The position numbers and the translations under genes were made by a program. 64,000 nucleotides of DNA, from assembly GCA_016718825.1 (NCBI GenBank), contig JADKCL010000016.1, forward strand, positions 124,001 to 188,000. Reading direction: 5' to 3'. Of the stretch, positions 1-9,500 are shown one piece after another. The notes below the pieces were generated by a model. The model worked only from the letters and a program-made list of their open reading frames with translations. It had not been told where the DNA came from and searched no databases. This stretch comes from Bacteroidota bacterium (GTDB lineage: Bacteria > Bacteroidota > Bacteroidia > J057 > JADKCL01). Numbering within the stretch: position 1 is the first letter of the stretch; every line of letters starts with the position of its first letter.

Positions 1-171
1 TTTCAAAACGTCGGCAAATTACACAATGCGGAGATAAGTTGGGATCAGCCTTTCGAATGTCTCTTTGGAGGACGGGATTTCATTGTATTACAAGTGAATC
101 CCTTTGCGTTGCGATCGACCAAAGCTTCCTATTGGAGGACCAATGTCCAATTTTGGACGGTGAACCTTTAA
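1..171 (+). CDS. C-terminal end of an unidentified protein (5' truncated by window edge)
   Basis: An open frame enters from the left edge and gives 56 residues ending in FWTVNL before a TAA stop. It is rich in Trp, Phe and Asn, as is common in exported Bacteroidota proteins. I do not recognise the family. It is followed by a 114-base AT-rich spacer before the SusC gene, so it is probably a separate transcription unit. Confidence 0.4.
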   Translation, partial: FQNVGKLHNAEISWDQPFECLFGGRDFIVLQVNPFALRSTKASYWRTNVQFWTVNL

Positions 172-285
172 AGAAAACGTGTGTCAACATGGAATTCTCC
201 TAACAAAATGTTAACGTTGTATTAAGTGGATTTATAATCATTATTCAATTTTTCAACTATTAATCATTTAAGTGGAATCAAAAGT

Positions 286-3200
286 ATGAGAAAACTCTTA
301 GCCACAGTCTGTCTGCTGTTATTCACAGCGACATTCATGTACGCGCAAGAAGTCCTCAAAGGAACTGTAAAAGAAGAGCTGACGGGAGACCCGATGCCTG
401 GCGTTACAGTTTTTGAGAAGGGAACTTCCAACGGTACAATCACGGACCCGGAGGGTAAGTACGAAATCAAAGTCAAGGACGCCCAAACGACCTTGGTTTT
501 CAGGTATGTCGGCTACGCCACCACGGAATTGCCCGGCGGAGGTGACATCAGCCTGAAAGAAGATGTTTTGATGCTGGATGAGGTCGTTGTAACGGCTCTC
601 GGCATCAAAAGCGACAAAAAAGCGTTGGGCTACTCGGTACAGACTGTGGGTGGTGACGCCCTCACCGGTTCCGGCGAAAGCAACATGATCAATGGTCTGA
701 ATGCGAAAGTCGCAGGCGTACAGGTGATCAGCTCGGGAGGCTCGCCAGGTGCTGCCTCGTTCATTCGCATCCGGGGATCGTCTTCCTTGACTGGCAACAA
801 CCAGCCATTGATTGTGATCGACGGTGTACCGATGGACAACAGCCAAAATCAGGGTGGCAACCCGGACAATGGGGACAACAACCTTCTTGAAGGTGTGAAC
901 CAGTCCAACCGTGCTGCCGACATCAACCCCAATGACGTGGAAAATGTCACGGTGTTGAAAGGTCCAGCTGCAGCAGCGCTTTACGGTATCCAAGCCGCCA
1001 ACGGTGCGATCTTGATCACCACCAAAAAAGGCTCCAATACGAAAGGAAAAGGCGTCGCCGTTTCTTTCAATACGAGCATGGCTTGGGACAAAGTCAACAA
1101 GTTGCCAGAAAACCAAACGCGGTTCAGCCAAGGCTTTTTGGGTCAATACCAAGGTCCTGAATCTGGGCGTTCGCATAGCTGGGGCGCTGCAATTGACACC
1201 TTGTCTTGGGATAACAATTCTCCAGATCCCAATAATCCCTACATCTATGATAACCACGGAGCCATCGTCAGCTCCAATGATCCGAGTGCCCGAGAAGCGG
1301 TTACACCTTATGATAATTACCGGAACTTTTTCCAGACTGGTTTGACGACGGACAACTCGCTTTCTCTTTCAGGTGGCAATGCTGGAACGACCTACCGTTT
1401 CTCGATTGGAAATACCAATACGAAAGGTATCGTACCCTTGAGCTCCTGGGGACGGACTACGGCCAAGTTTGCGGGCGAATCGCAATTGACGAGTCGCCTG
1501 CGTACTGCTGCCTCTGTTGGCTATTCCAATTCGGGTGGTCGCAGGGTTCAAATGGGATCCAATACCTCCGGTTTGATGCTGGGCTTGCTTCGCACACCAA
1601 TTACATTTGACAACTCCAATGGCGTCACCGATCCAAAAGACGAAGCAGCTTATATCTTCACCGATGGTACACAGCGCAACTACCGTGGTGGTGGCGGCTA
1701 CGACAACCCTTACTGGACGATCAACAAGAATCCCTATACCGATGAGGTAAACAGGATTTATGGATTTACCAGCGTATCGTATGACGTCACCAATTGGTTG
1801 AATGTCTTCTACCGCGTGGGTACTGATACCTACAGTGACGAACGACAGCAAGTGTTGGCGTTGGGGTCAAATACTGCGCCAGCAGGTCGCATATATTACG
1901 AGAAGCACAATTACCGCCACATCAACAGTGACTTGTGGGTGACTGCACAACGCGACTTTACCGAGAAACTCTCTGGTTCGTTGCTGGTTGGTAATAACCT
2001 GTTTTCCAAGTCTTACAGCAAAATCTACACCCAAGGTGACGGTTTTGTGGTTCCTGACTTCAACCATATTTCGAATGCTTCGAGCACGTTTTCCCGTTAC
2101 GTCTACGACGCCAAGAGGACTGCCGCTATTTTTGGAGAAGCCAAACTCTCCTACGACGACTGGATTTTCTTGGACTTGACCGGTCGTAACGAATGGTCGA
2201 GCACACTGCCCACCGCGAACAACTCCTTCTTCTACCCTTCTGCCAACTTGGGCGTTGTGGTGACGGAGGCTTTGGGAATGACCGAAAACAAGATTCTTCC
2301 TTATGGAAAAATCCGTTTGTCGTACGCTTCCGTGGGCCACGATGCACCATCTTATGCATTAGGCAAGTATTTCAGCGGAACGTTTGTCGGCGACGGATGG
2401 ACATCAGGTGTCAACTTCCCTTATAACGGTGTTGCTGGCTTCTCCGTGGATGACGTATTGGGATCCAATGCATTGCGTCCAGAAAAGAACAACACGATCG
2501 AAATCGGCACTGACCTGCGTTTCATCAAAAACCGCATCGGTGTTGACTTTACATTCTACCGGTCACGTGCAGTTGATCAGATTCTGGCCATTCCTGTGGC
2601 AGGTTCATCGGGCTACACCAATCAGTTTATGAACGCCGGGACAGTGAGCAACACGGGTTTTGAAATCACGTTGAATGCAACCCCTGTGAAGAGCAAAGAC
2701 TTCCGTTGGGATTTGCAGGTGAACTTCACCCGCAACAAGAACATGGTTGTTTCCTTGCCTGAAGGCATCGACAACATCTTCTTGGGTGGATTTGAAGGCT
2801 CTTCCGTACGCAACGTTGCAGGTCAGCCTTATGGCCAAATCTACGGTGGCACCTTCCTCCGCGATGCCAACGGCAACCTCGTCATCGAAAGCGACAGCAC
2901 CTCTGCATTCTACGGCTTCCCCATCGAATCCGGCAAAGAAGAGGCAATCGGCAACCCCAATCCAGACTTCCTTTGCGGTTTCTCCAACACGCTTACATGG
3001 AAGGGCATCAGCCTGAACATCTTGTTTGACTTCCGCAAAGGTGGCCAAATGTGGAACGGTACCATCGGTGCTTTGGCCAATTTCGGTATGTCTAAAGTTA
3101 CGGAAGACCGCGATGTGGACTATACCTTCGAAGGCGTGAAAGGCACTTTGGACGGCGACGGCAACCTCGTGTTGCAGGACGAAAACGGCAACGCTGGAAC

Positions 3201-3537
3201 AGTAACCAACGACGTCGTGGTCAACCGCAACCAGCAATGGTATCTGACCAATGGTGGTGGTTTTGGCAACGTTGCAGAGCAATTTATCCAGGAGACTTCT
3301 TGGATCCGTTTGCGCGAAGTGAGCCTGAGCTACTCCTTGCCAACCAAGTTGTTGGAAAAAACACCCATCGCTGGGTTGAATGTCGGCATTTCCGGTCGTA
3401 ACCTGTTGTTGATCACACCTTATGAAGGCATCGATCCAGAAACCAACCTGATGGGTTCTGTCAATGCACAAGGTTTGGACTACTTCAATATGCCAAATAC
3501 CCGTTCGATCTCTGCGCGCCTTGGTATCAACTTCTAA
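286..3537 (+). CDS. SusC/RagA-family TonB-linked outer membrane transporter
   Basis: This 1083-residue protein is an outer-membrane TonB-dependent channel that imports large solutes together with a SusD-type lipoprotein lid. A signal peptide covers about residues 1-20 (MRKLL start, cleavage near YA-QE). Residues about 22-95 form the carboxypeptidase-regulatory-like beta-sandwich typical of SusC. A TonB-box-like DEVVVTALG lies near 98-107. The plug follows, with LIVIDGVPMD near 174-184 and VLKGPAAAALYG near 225. The remainder is the beta barrel, ending in the aromatic terminus LGINF. Length is normal for the family. The SusD gene follows after 12 bases, so the two are surely co-transcribed. 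No glycoside hydrolase or sensor gene is adjacent, so the substrate cannot be inferred. The family call is very secure. Confidence 0.97.
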   Translation: MRKLLATVCLLLFTATFMYAQEVLKGTVKEELTGDPMPGVTVFEKGTSNGTITDPEGKYEIKVKDAQTTLVFRYVGYATTELPGGGDISLKEDVLMLDEVVVTALGIKSDKKALGYSVQTVGGDALTGSGESNMINGLNAKVAGVQVISSGGSPGAASFIRIRGSSSLTGNNQPLIVIDGVPMDNSQNQGGNPDNGDNNLLEGVNQSNRAADINPNDVENVTVLKGPAAAALYGIQAANGAILITTKKGSNTKGKGVAVSFNTSMAWDKVNKLPENQTRFSQGFLGQYQGPESGRSHSWGAAIDTLSWDNNSPDPNNPYIYDNHGAIVSSNDPSAREAVTPYDNYRNFFQTGLTTDNSLSLSGGNAGTTYRFSIGNTNTKGIVPLSSWGRTTAKFAGESQLTSRLRTAASVGYSNSGGRRVQMGSNTSGLMLGLLRTPITFDNSNGVTDPKDEAAYIFTDGTQRNYRGGGGYDNPYWTINKNPYTDEVNRIYGFTSVSYDVTNWLNVFYRVGTDTYSDERQQVLALGSNTAPAGRIYYEKHNYRHINSDLWVTAQRDFTEKLSGSLLVGNNLFSKSYSKIYTQGDGFVVPDFNHISNASSTFSRYVYDAKRTAAIFGEAKLSYDDWIFLDLTGRNEWSSTLPTANNSFFYPSANLGVVVTEALGMTENKILPYGKIRLSYASVGHDAPSYALGKYFSGTFVGDGWTSGVNFPYNGVAGFSVDDVLGSNALRPEKNNTIEIGTDLRFIKNRIGVDFTFYRSRAVDQILAIPVAGSSGYTNQFMNAGTVSNTGFEITLNATPVKSKDFRWDLQVNFTRNKNMVVSLPEGIDNIFLGGFEGSSVRNVAGQPYGQIYGGTFLRDANGNLVIESDSTSAFYGFPIESGKEEAIGNPNPDFLCGFSNTLTWKGISLNILFDFRKGGQMWNGTIGALANFGMSKVTEDRDVDYTFEGVKGTLDGDGNLVLQDENGNAGTVTNDVVVNRNQQWYLTNGGGFGNVAEQFIQETSWIRLREVSLSYSLPTKLLEKTPIAGLNVGISGRNLLLITPYEGIDPETNLMGSVNAQGLDYFNMPNTRSISARLGINF

Positions 3538-3549
3538 GCTGAAAACGTC

Positions 3550-4896
3550 ATGAAAAAACTAAGATATTTACCTCTCGTTGCAGTGCTTGGATTGGCCAGC
3601 CTGACTTCCTGCGAGAAATACTTTGGAGACGTCAACGTCGACCCGACGCGCCCAACTGACGTGACTCCCACCGTGTTGCTTCCAAGCGCACAGGTGGAAT
3701 ATGCCTACGGAATGGCTGGAGATATCTCCCGCTTCACCTCCTTGCTCACCAATCAGATTTACGGCGCAGACCGTCAGTTTGCCACCTATCAGGTCTATTC
3801 GATCACAGAAACCGACACCGACAACTGGTGGCAGTTCAACCACTACGGTGGTGCGATGTTTGACCTGAAAAATCTGATCGACAATGCGAATGCCGCAAAG
3901 CAGCCACACTATGCCGGTATCGGCAAAATCCTCATGGCCTACGGTTTGATGACAGCTACCGACTTGGTGGGTGACATTCCTTATTCCGAAGCCTTCCAGG
4001 GTTTGGACAACTTGACACCGACGTATGATACGCAAGCTGCGATCTACGACTCGATCCAATCTTTGTTGGTACAAGGCAAGGCACTGTTGGTGGACCCGAC
4101 ATTTGCCGTGACCGAACCTGGTGCGGAAGACTTGGTCTATGGTGGTGATTTGGCCCAATGGGACAAGTTTGCCAACGTGCTGAGCGCACGTGCCTACCTG
4201 CACTTGGGCAAAAAGGATCCGAGCAAGTATGCGAATGTTCTGACTGCTTTGGGTACGGAAGGCGTAGAGAGCTTCGGTTCCTCCGCAGACGACGGTGTCA
4301 TGTACTTCGGTGCAGAATACACTGCCTCCGCGCCTTGGTTCCAATACAACGATCAGCGTGCAGACATCTTGTTTGAAGGCTTCCTTCTGGACACGATGAC
4401 CGCATTGAACGATCCACGTTTGGCTTCCTACTACGATAGCGACGGCTGGTTGGGCGAATATTTCACCAAGCCTGATGCCGCCTACTTCTTTGTTTCGTAC
4501 ATGGAGCAGCAGTTCATCGAAGCGGAGGCTGCATTTCAGACGGGTGATGCTCCACGCGCCTTGACAGCGTACAACGATGGCATCAATGCTTCCCTCAGCC
4601 GCCATGGCGTGGTTGCCGACTCGGCCTTCACCGTGGATGTCTTGAGCGAAACGACCAGCTCCTTGACCTTGGAAATGATCATGGTACAGAAATACATTGC
4701 GATGTACCTGGATCCTGAAGTCTTTACGGACTGGCGCCGCACCGGATTTCCGGTGTTGATTCCTAGCGCTGGCAACGTCACGGGCGATGTGATCCCACGT
4801 CGTTTGCCTTATCCACAATCAGAGCGCCTCTTCAATGGCACCAATTGTGCCGAATGTGGCGTCTCCATCACCAGCAAAGTCTGGTGGGATCAATGA
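3550..4896 (+). CDS. SusD/RagB-family nutrient-binding outer membrane lipoprotein
   Basis: This 448-residue lipoprotein is the surface lid and substrate-binding partner of the SusC channel encoded 12 bases upstream. A type II signal peptide ends in the lipobox LTSC with the lipidated Cys at residue 21. An acidic, Asn-rich start follows (CEKYFGDVNVDPTRPTDV), which matches the SusD-like_2 branch. The helical body contains TPR-like pairs (AKILMAYGLMTATDLVGDIPYSEAF; here given as key segments KILMAYG and GDIPYSEAF). The C-terminal DWRRTGFP and RRLPYPQSE motifs are typical of the family. A strong terminator hairpin starts 30 bases after the stop, closing the operon. Confidence 0.96.
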   Translation: MKKLRYLPLVAVLGLASLTSCEKYFGDVNVDPTRPTDVTPTVLLPSAQVEYAYGMAGDISRFTSLLTNQIYGADRQFATYQVYSITETDTDNWWQFNHYGGAMFDLKNLIDNANAAKQPHYAGIGKILMAYGLMTATDLVGDIPYSEAFQGLDNLTPTYDTQAAIYDSIQSLLVQGKALLVDPTFAVTEPGAEDLVYGGDLAQWDKFANVLSARAYLHLGKKDPSKYANVLTALGTEGVESFGSSADDGVMYFGAEYTASAPWFQYNDQRADILFEGFLLDTMTALNDPRLASYYDSDGWLGEYFTKPDAAYFFVSYMEQQFIEAEAAFQTGDAPRALTAYNDGINASLSRHGVVADSAFTVDVLSETTSSLTLEMIMVQKYIAMYLDPEVFTDWRRTGFPVLIPSAGNVTGDVIPRRLPYPQSERLFNGTNCAECGVSITSKVWWDQ

Positions 4897-4925
4897 TCCT
4901 TGGGATGAAATTTGAATGAATTCGC

Positions 4926-4960
4926 ATCAGCCCCGATCGTTTGGTCGGGGCTGATTGTTT
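4926..4960 (+). terminator. Rho-independent terminator of the SusC/SusD operon
   Basis: A perfect 11-bp stem (ATCAGCCCCGA at 4926-4936 with TCGGGGCTGAT at 4945-4955) encloses an 8-base loop and is followed by TGTTTTC. Confidence 0.85.
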
Positions 4961-5043
4961 TCAAGAAGGCCATTTCGTGATCGATTCATTCACCAAAATT
5001 TCCCTAAATTGCCTTGCGTTTGTAATCGAATGCTGCGGAATTC

Positions 5044-5874
5044 TTGCGTTACCTCGTCTTGTATCTGGCTATGTTTTCCATGCTCGCGGTTTCCTGCAGG
5101 GCACCAAAGGTTGCGGCTGTAGTGCCAACGCCCTCGCATTCTGGAGCCCAAACGCAACCATCTGTCCCATCCTTACCTGCCAATCGAACCAAAGCCGAGG
5201 CCATCGCTGCAGGACTCGATTTCCTGAACAAGTCCCGCTGGGAATGGGACATTGTCTATCTCTACAGCTATTTACAACCCAAATTCGGATGGGCCGATTT
5301 GCCGATGCAGGCACAGAACAAAGCTATGTCAGACAGCCTGCGCCGGATTGGTGATCCACCTGCCTTGCGAATCCTTGAACAAATGAACTTGTTTCAGCGG
5401 TTGATTGATCCGGCATTTCGGATAGAAAGAGATAGGCTGCAAAATGCTGAGGAAGAGGATGTTTTCACTTTGGTAGCGTTGTACTGCGATGTACTGAAAC
5501 CTGATTCGGCTACATATTTTCCGGTTTTGAGACGAGAAATGGCAGCAGGTGACTACCGGCTTACCCATGCTTTGTTGGCCTGCAATTGGCTGGAGGAACA
5601 AGGTTGCTTCACTGTTGCAGATTTAGGAACGCTCAAACGGGAACTGGTGCAGCGTAATGCAGAACTTGCAAAGCGCATTCCCGAATGGATCGATTTGCGC
5701 ATCGAAGCTGCAGCCTTGTTGGCAGCTGCTGGCGCGACAACCCCGGAGGAGTGGGTCTCCGAATTGATAGCAGCACAACAACCCGATGGCGGCTGGCGGA
5801 AGGACAGGTACCAATCTGTCAGCGGTGCGCATCCGACGATTCTTGCACTTTGGTTATTGTGTGAAAAAGACTAG
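5044..5874 (+). CDS. Lipoprotein with a prenyltransferase/terpene-cyclase-like C-terminal motif
   Basis: This 276-residue protein is predicted to be exported and lipid-anchored: the N-terminus runs to the lipobox AVSC with Cys at residue 18. The start is a TTG at 5044. The ATG at 5071 would leave only eight residues before the Cys, which is too short for a signal peptide. The body is mostly helical, and near residues 246-270 has QPDGGWRKD followed by SGAHPTILALWLL. This resembles the QxxDGGW (QW) repeats of alpha/alpha-toroid proteins such as squalene cyclases and protein prenyltransferases. No catalytic DxDD-type motif is visible, so enzymatic function is not claimed. It lies alone between two terminated units. 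Confidence 0.6.
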   Translation: MRYLVLYLAMFSMLAVSCRAPKVAAVVPTPSHSGAQTQPSVPSLPANRTKAEAIAAGLDFLNKSRWEWDIVYLYSYLQPKFGWADLPMQAQNKAMSDSLRRIGDPPALRILEQMNLFQRLIDPAFRIERDRLQNAEEEDVFTLVALYCDVLKPDSATYFPVLRREMAAGDYRLTHALLACNWLEEQGCFTVADLGTLKRELVQRNAELAKRIPEWIDLRIEAAALLAAAGATTPEEWVSELIAAQQPDGGWRKDRYQSVSGAHPTILALWLLCEKD

Positions 5875-6084
5875 TGTTCAGTATTCTGGATTGGTTCTGG
5901 TTACTTCTTACAATTTGTCAACATACAGCCTGTGGTTCTACTGAAAAATCAGGCCTTACTGAAAGTTATAGGCTCATTTTGAGGAAATCTCACCAATCCT
6001 TGAAAGGTCGAAAATTTGCAGTGTCTTAGAAAATCATTAACTTCATACCTCGTAGGTAATCATGTAAGTTTAATTGATTGAACC

Positions 6085-6513
6085 ATGTTGAATTTTCGTG
6101 TCTTCAAGAAGCTTCTTTTGTTGGCTGTTTTTTGCTTGCCATTGGTGTTGGCGGCCCAAAGCAATGGCTCTTTGCAACGTGTCACATTGACGAGCATCAC
6201 CTTGCTCATGGACAGTGCCCGCACGCCTGCCGACTATGAACTGATTCGCCAAGAAATCACCAAACACCCTGAGGTTAAAGACTTTGATATCAAAGCCAAA
6301 GACTGCAACTTCACGATCGACAACAGCAACAACACGTTGGACGTGATTTTCAGCGACTTGGCACAACGCGGCCAACCCGCCCGTATCTATATGATGGAAG
6401 CCAACCAAACTTTTACCCGCGTTCCAGAGGAGAGCTGCCTGAAAAGCAAGGAGCCCGAGGTAAAAGAAAAGGATGTTAGAAAGCCGGGCGCCGATCCAAA
6501 GGGAGATCGTTAA
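6085..6513 (+). CDS. Small secreted protein of unknown function
   Basis: A 142-residue protein with a clear type I signal peptide (hydrophobic KLLLLAVFCLPLVLAAQS, cleavage near residue 24). The middle has a betaalpha-type pattern (VTLTSITLLMDSARTPADYE, then VKDFDIKAKDC and NTLDVIFSDLAQRG) that loosely resembles small ferredoxin-like folds such as heavy-metal-associated domains, but no CxxC is present. The last 35 residues are charged and low-complexity. It lies only 39 bases upstream of the giant repeat protein and may be co-transcribed with it. Function unknown. Confidence 0.6.
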   Translation: MLNFRVFKKLLLLAVFCLPLVLAAQSNGSLQRVTLTSITLLMDSARTPADYELIRQEITKHPEVKDFDIKAKDCNFTIDNSNNTLDVIFSDLAQRGQPARIYMMEANQTFTRVPEESCLKSKEPEVKEKDVRKPGADPKGDR

Positions 6514-6552
6514 GGCATTTCATTCTCTCCTTTCACGCTTCATTCTCCCATT

Positions 6553-9500
6553 ATGCAAAGAATTTACCCATCTCCTTATCGTTTGCTCGTAGGTGCTTTC
6601 TTCTTGGCGGTTGGAATACTGCCAAAAGTGGTATCAGGGCAAGCCACCGTCACGGTGACGGTTAATTCAGGATCTTGTAGCACGACGTGCACCGATGGCT
6701 TCATCGGGGGTTCTCCGGATCCTCAATGGCGCGTCAATGTCGAAAATCAAGGTTGGACCACATATCCTTCCTCAGGCATCTGCTTCGTCAATCCACCAAG
6801 GGTTGAATACACCAGTCCGACCTATATTTGTTCCCTCCCATCGACCTTGCAGGTCTGTTTTCGAGCCTTTGAGGACGATGGCGCGTCTTGCATTGTGAGC
6901 GAGGCATGCCTTACACAGACCTGCCAAAACTATACGATTCCGGCTCCAGGAAATAGCACCAATCATACCCTGACAATCGGGGCAGGTTCCAGTACCGGCA
7001 ACGTCAATTTCACGATTACCACATCGGGGTCCATCATCGCCGCACCGGCCAACAACGACATTTGCAATGCGACCCCAATGACTTTGGGCACGACCTACAC
7101 TGGAAACAACACTTGTGCGACTGTGCAGCCCCTTGAAGTAGACCCATCGTCTGGTTCGATTTCGCCTTCGAATACAGTGTGGCATAGCTTTGTGGCACCT
7201 GCTTCTGGTCACGTCATCGTGACAACCGACTTTGGTGGAACGAACTTTGACACGGAAATTGCCATTTACCGCGCCAATGCCTCGCCTTGCCCGGGTTCAA
7301 TTTGGGGAAACCTCACCGAGGTTGGCAGCAACGACGACATCACGGTACTTTTCAACTTGGATTCTGAGGTAGAGCTAGAGTGTTTGACTCCCGGCATGAC
7401 ATATTATGTGCAGGTGGACGGCAACAGCGCTGGAGATTTTGGCCAATACCAGATTCGCACATCTTCTGTGGGGCCGCCGATTTCAACCAACAACAACCTT
7501 TGCAACCAGATTCCATTGACACTGGGCACGACCTACAATGGAAACAACGAATGTGCCAATACCCAGCCTGGCGAGCCGAGCGGCTCTTGCATGTCTGCCT
7601 CCAATACGGTCTGGCACAGCTTTGTAGCCCCTCCGTCCGGTCATGTCACCGTAAGCACTGACCTTGGCACCACCAACTTTGATACCGAGGTTTCAGTTTA
7701 CGCCGCATCTGGAAATCCCTGCCCTGCTACGAATTTCGGGATGTTGAGCGCCGTGGGTTGCAACGATGACATTACCCTACTGTTCAACTTGAATTCGCTG
7801 GTTGATGTCGAATGCCTTACCCCTGGTGCTACCTATTATGTGCAGGTGGATGGCAATACCGCTGGCGACCATGGCAACTATTCGATTTTGGTCAGTGCTG
7901 TTGGCCCCCCGCTACCTACGCACAACGCCATTTGCAACGCAATTCCATTGACATTGGGTGTGACAGGAACTTACAACAACAACTGTGCAACGGTTGAAGT
8001 TGGAGAAGTGGACGCCGCATCCGGTATTATTTCTCCTTCGAATACTGTTTGGCATACCTTTATTGCGCCTGCTTCGGGACATGTCATTGTGACGACCGAC
8101 TTTGCTGGTACCCAATTCGACACAGAAATTGCTGTTTACCGTGCAAACGCCGCTGTCTGTCCTGGACCCGTTTGGGGAAATTTGACCGAAGTAGGCAGCA
8201 ACGACGACCGTATTTTGGTATTCGATCTTGACTCAGAAGCAGATATCGAATGTTTGACCCCGGGTATGACTTATTATGTTCAGGTTGACGGCAACAGCGC
8301 TGGCGACTATGGACAATATCAAATTCGCGTGAGTGCGACAGGCCCGGTTCAAGCGAATAACGACCTCATTTGCAATGCATTAAATCTTGGAACTATCGGT
8401 TTGGCTGGCACAGCCAACAACAATAACATGAACAACCTTTGTGCGGGGATTTCGCCAGGAGAACCCAACTTCCCGGGTTGTGTGGTCGGCATTGATCAGA
8501 CAATCTGGGTGACCTTTACCACGGGCGCATCGATGGGTTATGAATTCACGATTTCGGCATTGAATGACCCCTTGAACCTGGGCGACCAAATCGACCTTCA
8601 ATTGGGTCTTTATACCAGCTCAAACGGTACTTGTACGGGTTCATTGACGGCGGTGGATTGCGACTATACACCTTTGTTCTTTGACGAAGACCTGATTGTG
8701 AAGTGCTTGCTTCCGAATACGACCTATTTTGTGCAGATCGATGGCTCTGCACTGAATGTCGAAGGGTTTATCGGGTTGACTGTCACGGACGATGGCATTC
8801 CCCGTGCCCCAAACAACCTGATGTGTACTGCAACCCCATTGGGCACGATTCCAACCTTGGGTCAAGTCTCCTTGCCCAATGAGAACAATTACTGCGGCGG
8901 CGTCGAACCGGGAGAACCCGTTCCACTTGCATTCGGATTGGATCAGACAGTCTGGTACACCTTCAAACCACCGGTAAGTGGGAGTGTCGAAATCGAATTG
9001 ATCGACAACGGAACCGACTTCATCGACTTGCAACTTGCCGTTTGGCATAGTACGACCAATACTTGCACCGGCTTTTTCACAGAGGAAGAAAGCTATGATG
9101 ACCCGCTTTCAGCAAGTATTGACGGACCGCAGTCCATGCGTTTGAAATGTTTGGATACTTCGGCGACCTATTTCATACAGGTGGATGGCGCCTTCCTTCC
9201 GCTTCTGGATAACCACGTTGGGGATTTTCAGATCATCGTAAGGGACTACAACGTGACTGCGGCACCGCACGACAGCATCTGTAACCCGATTTTCCTGGGT
9301 AATCCGACGCTTGGACCGATCAGTGCCTTGAATCAGCACAACTTCTGCGCCGACAATATTTCGGAGCCGATTCCGACCTGTTTCGGTACCAACATGACAG
9401 TCTGGTATACTTTTATCGCGCCGCCTAGCGGCAGGGTAAATATCGATTTGCAAAGTGACCCGCTTAATACTGGGGATTACATTGACCTTCAAGTGGCTGT

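Noticed and set aside
319..1257. A 312-codon minus-strand frame inside the SusC gene
   Set aside because: Antisense shadow of the conserved plug domain region.
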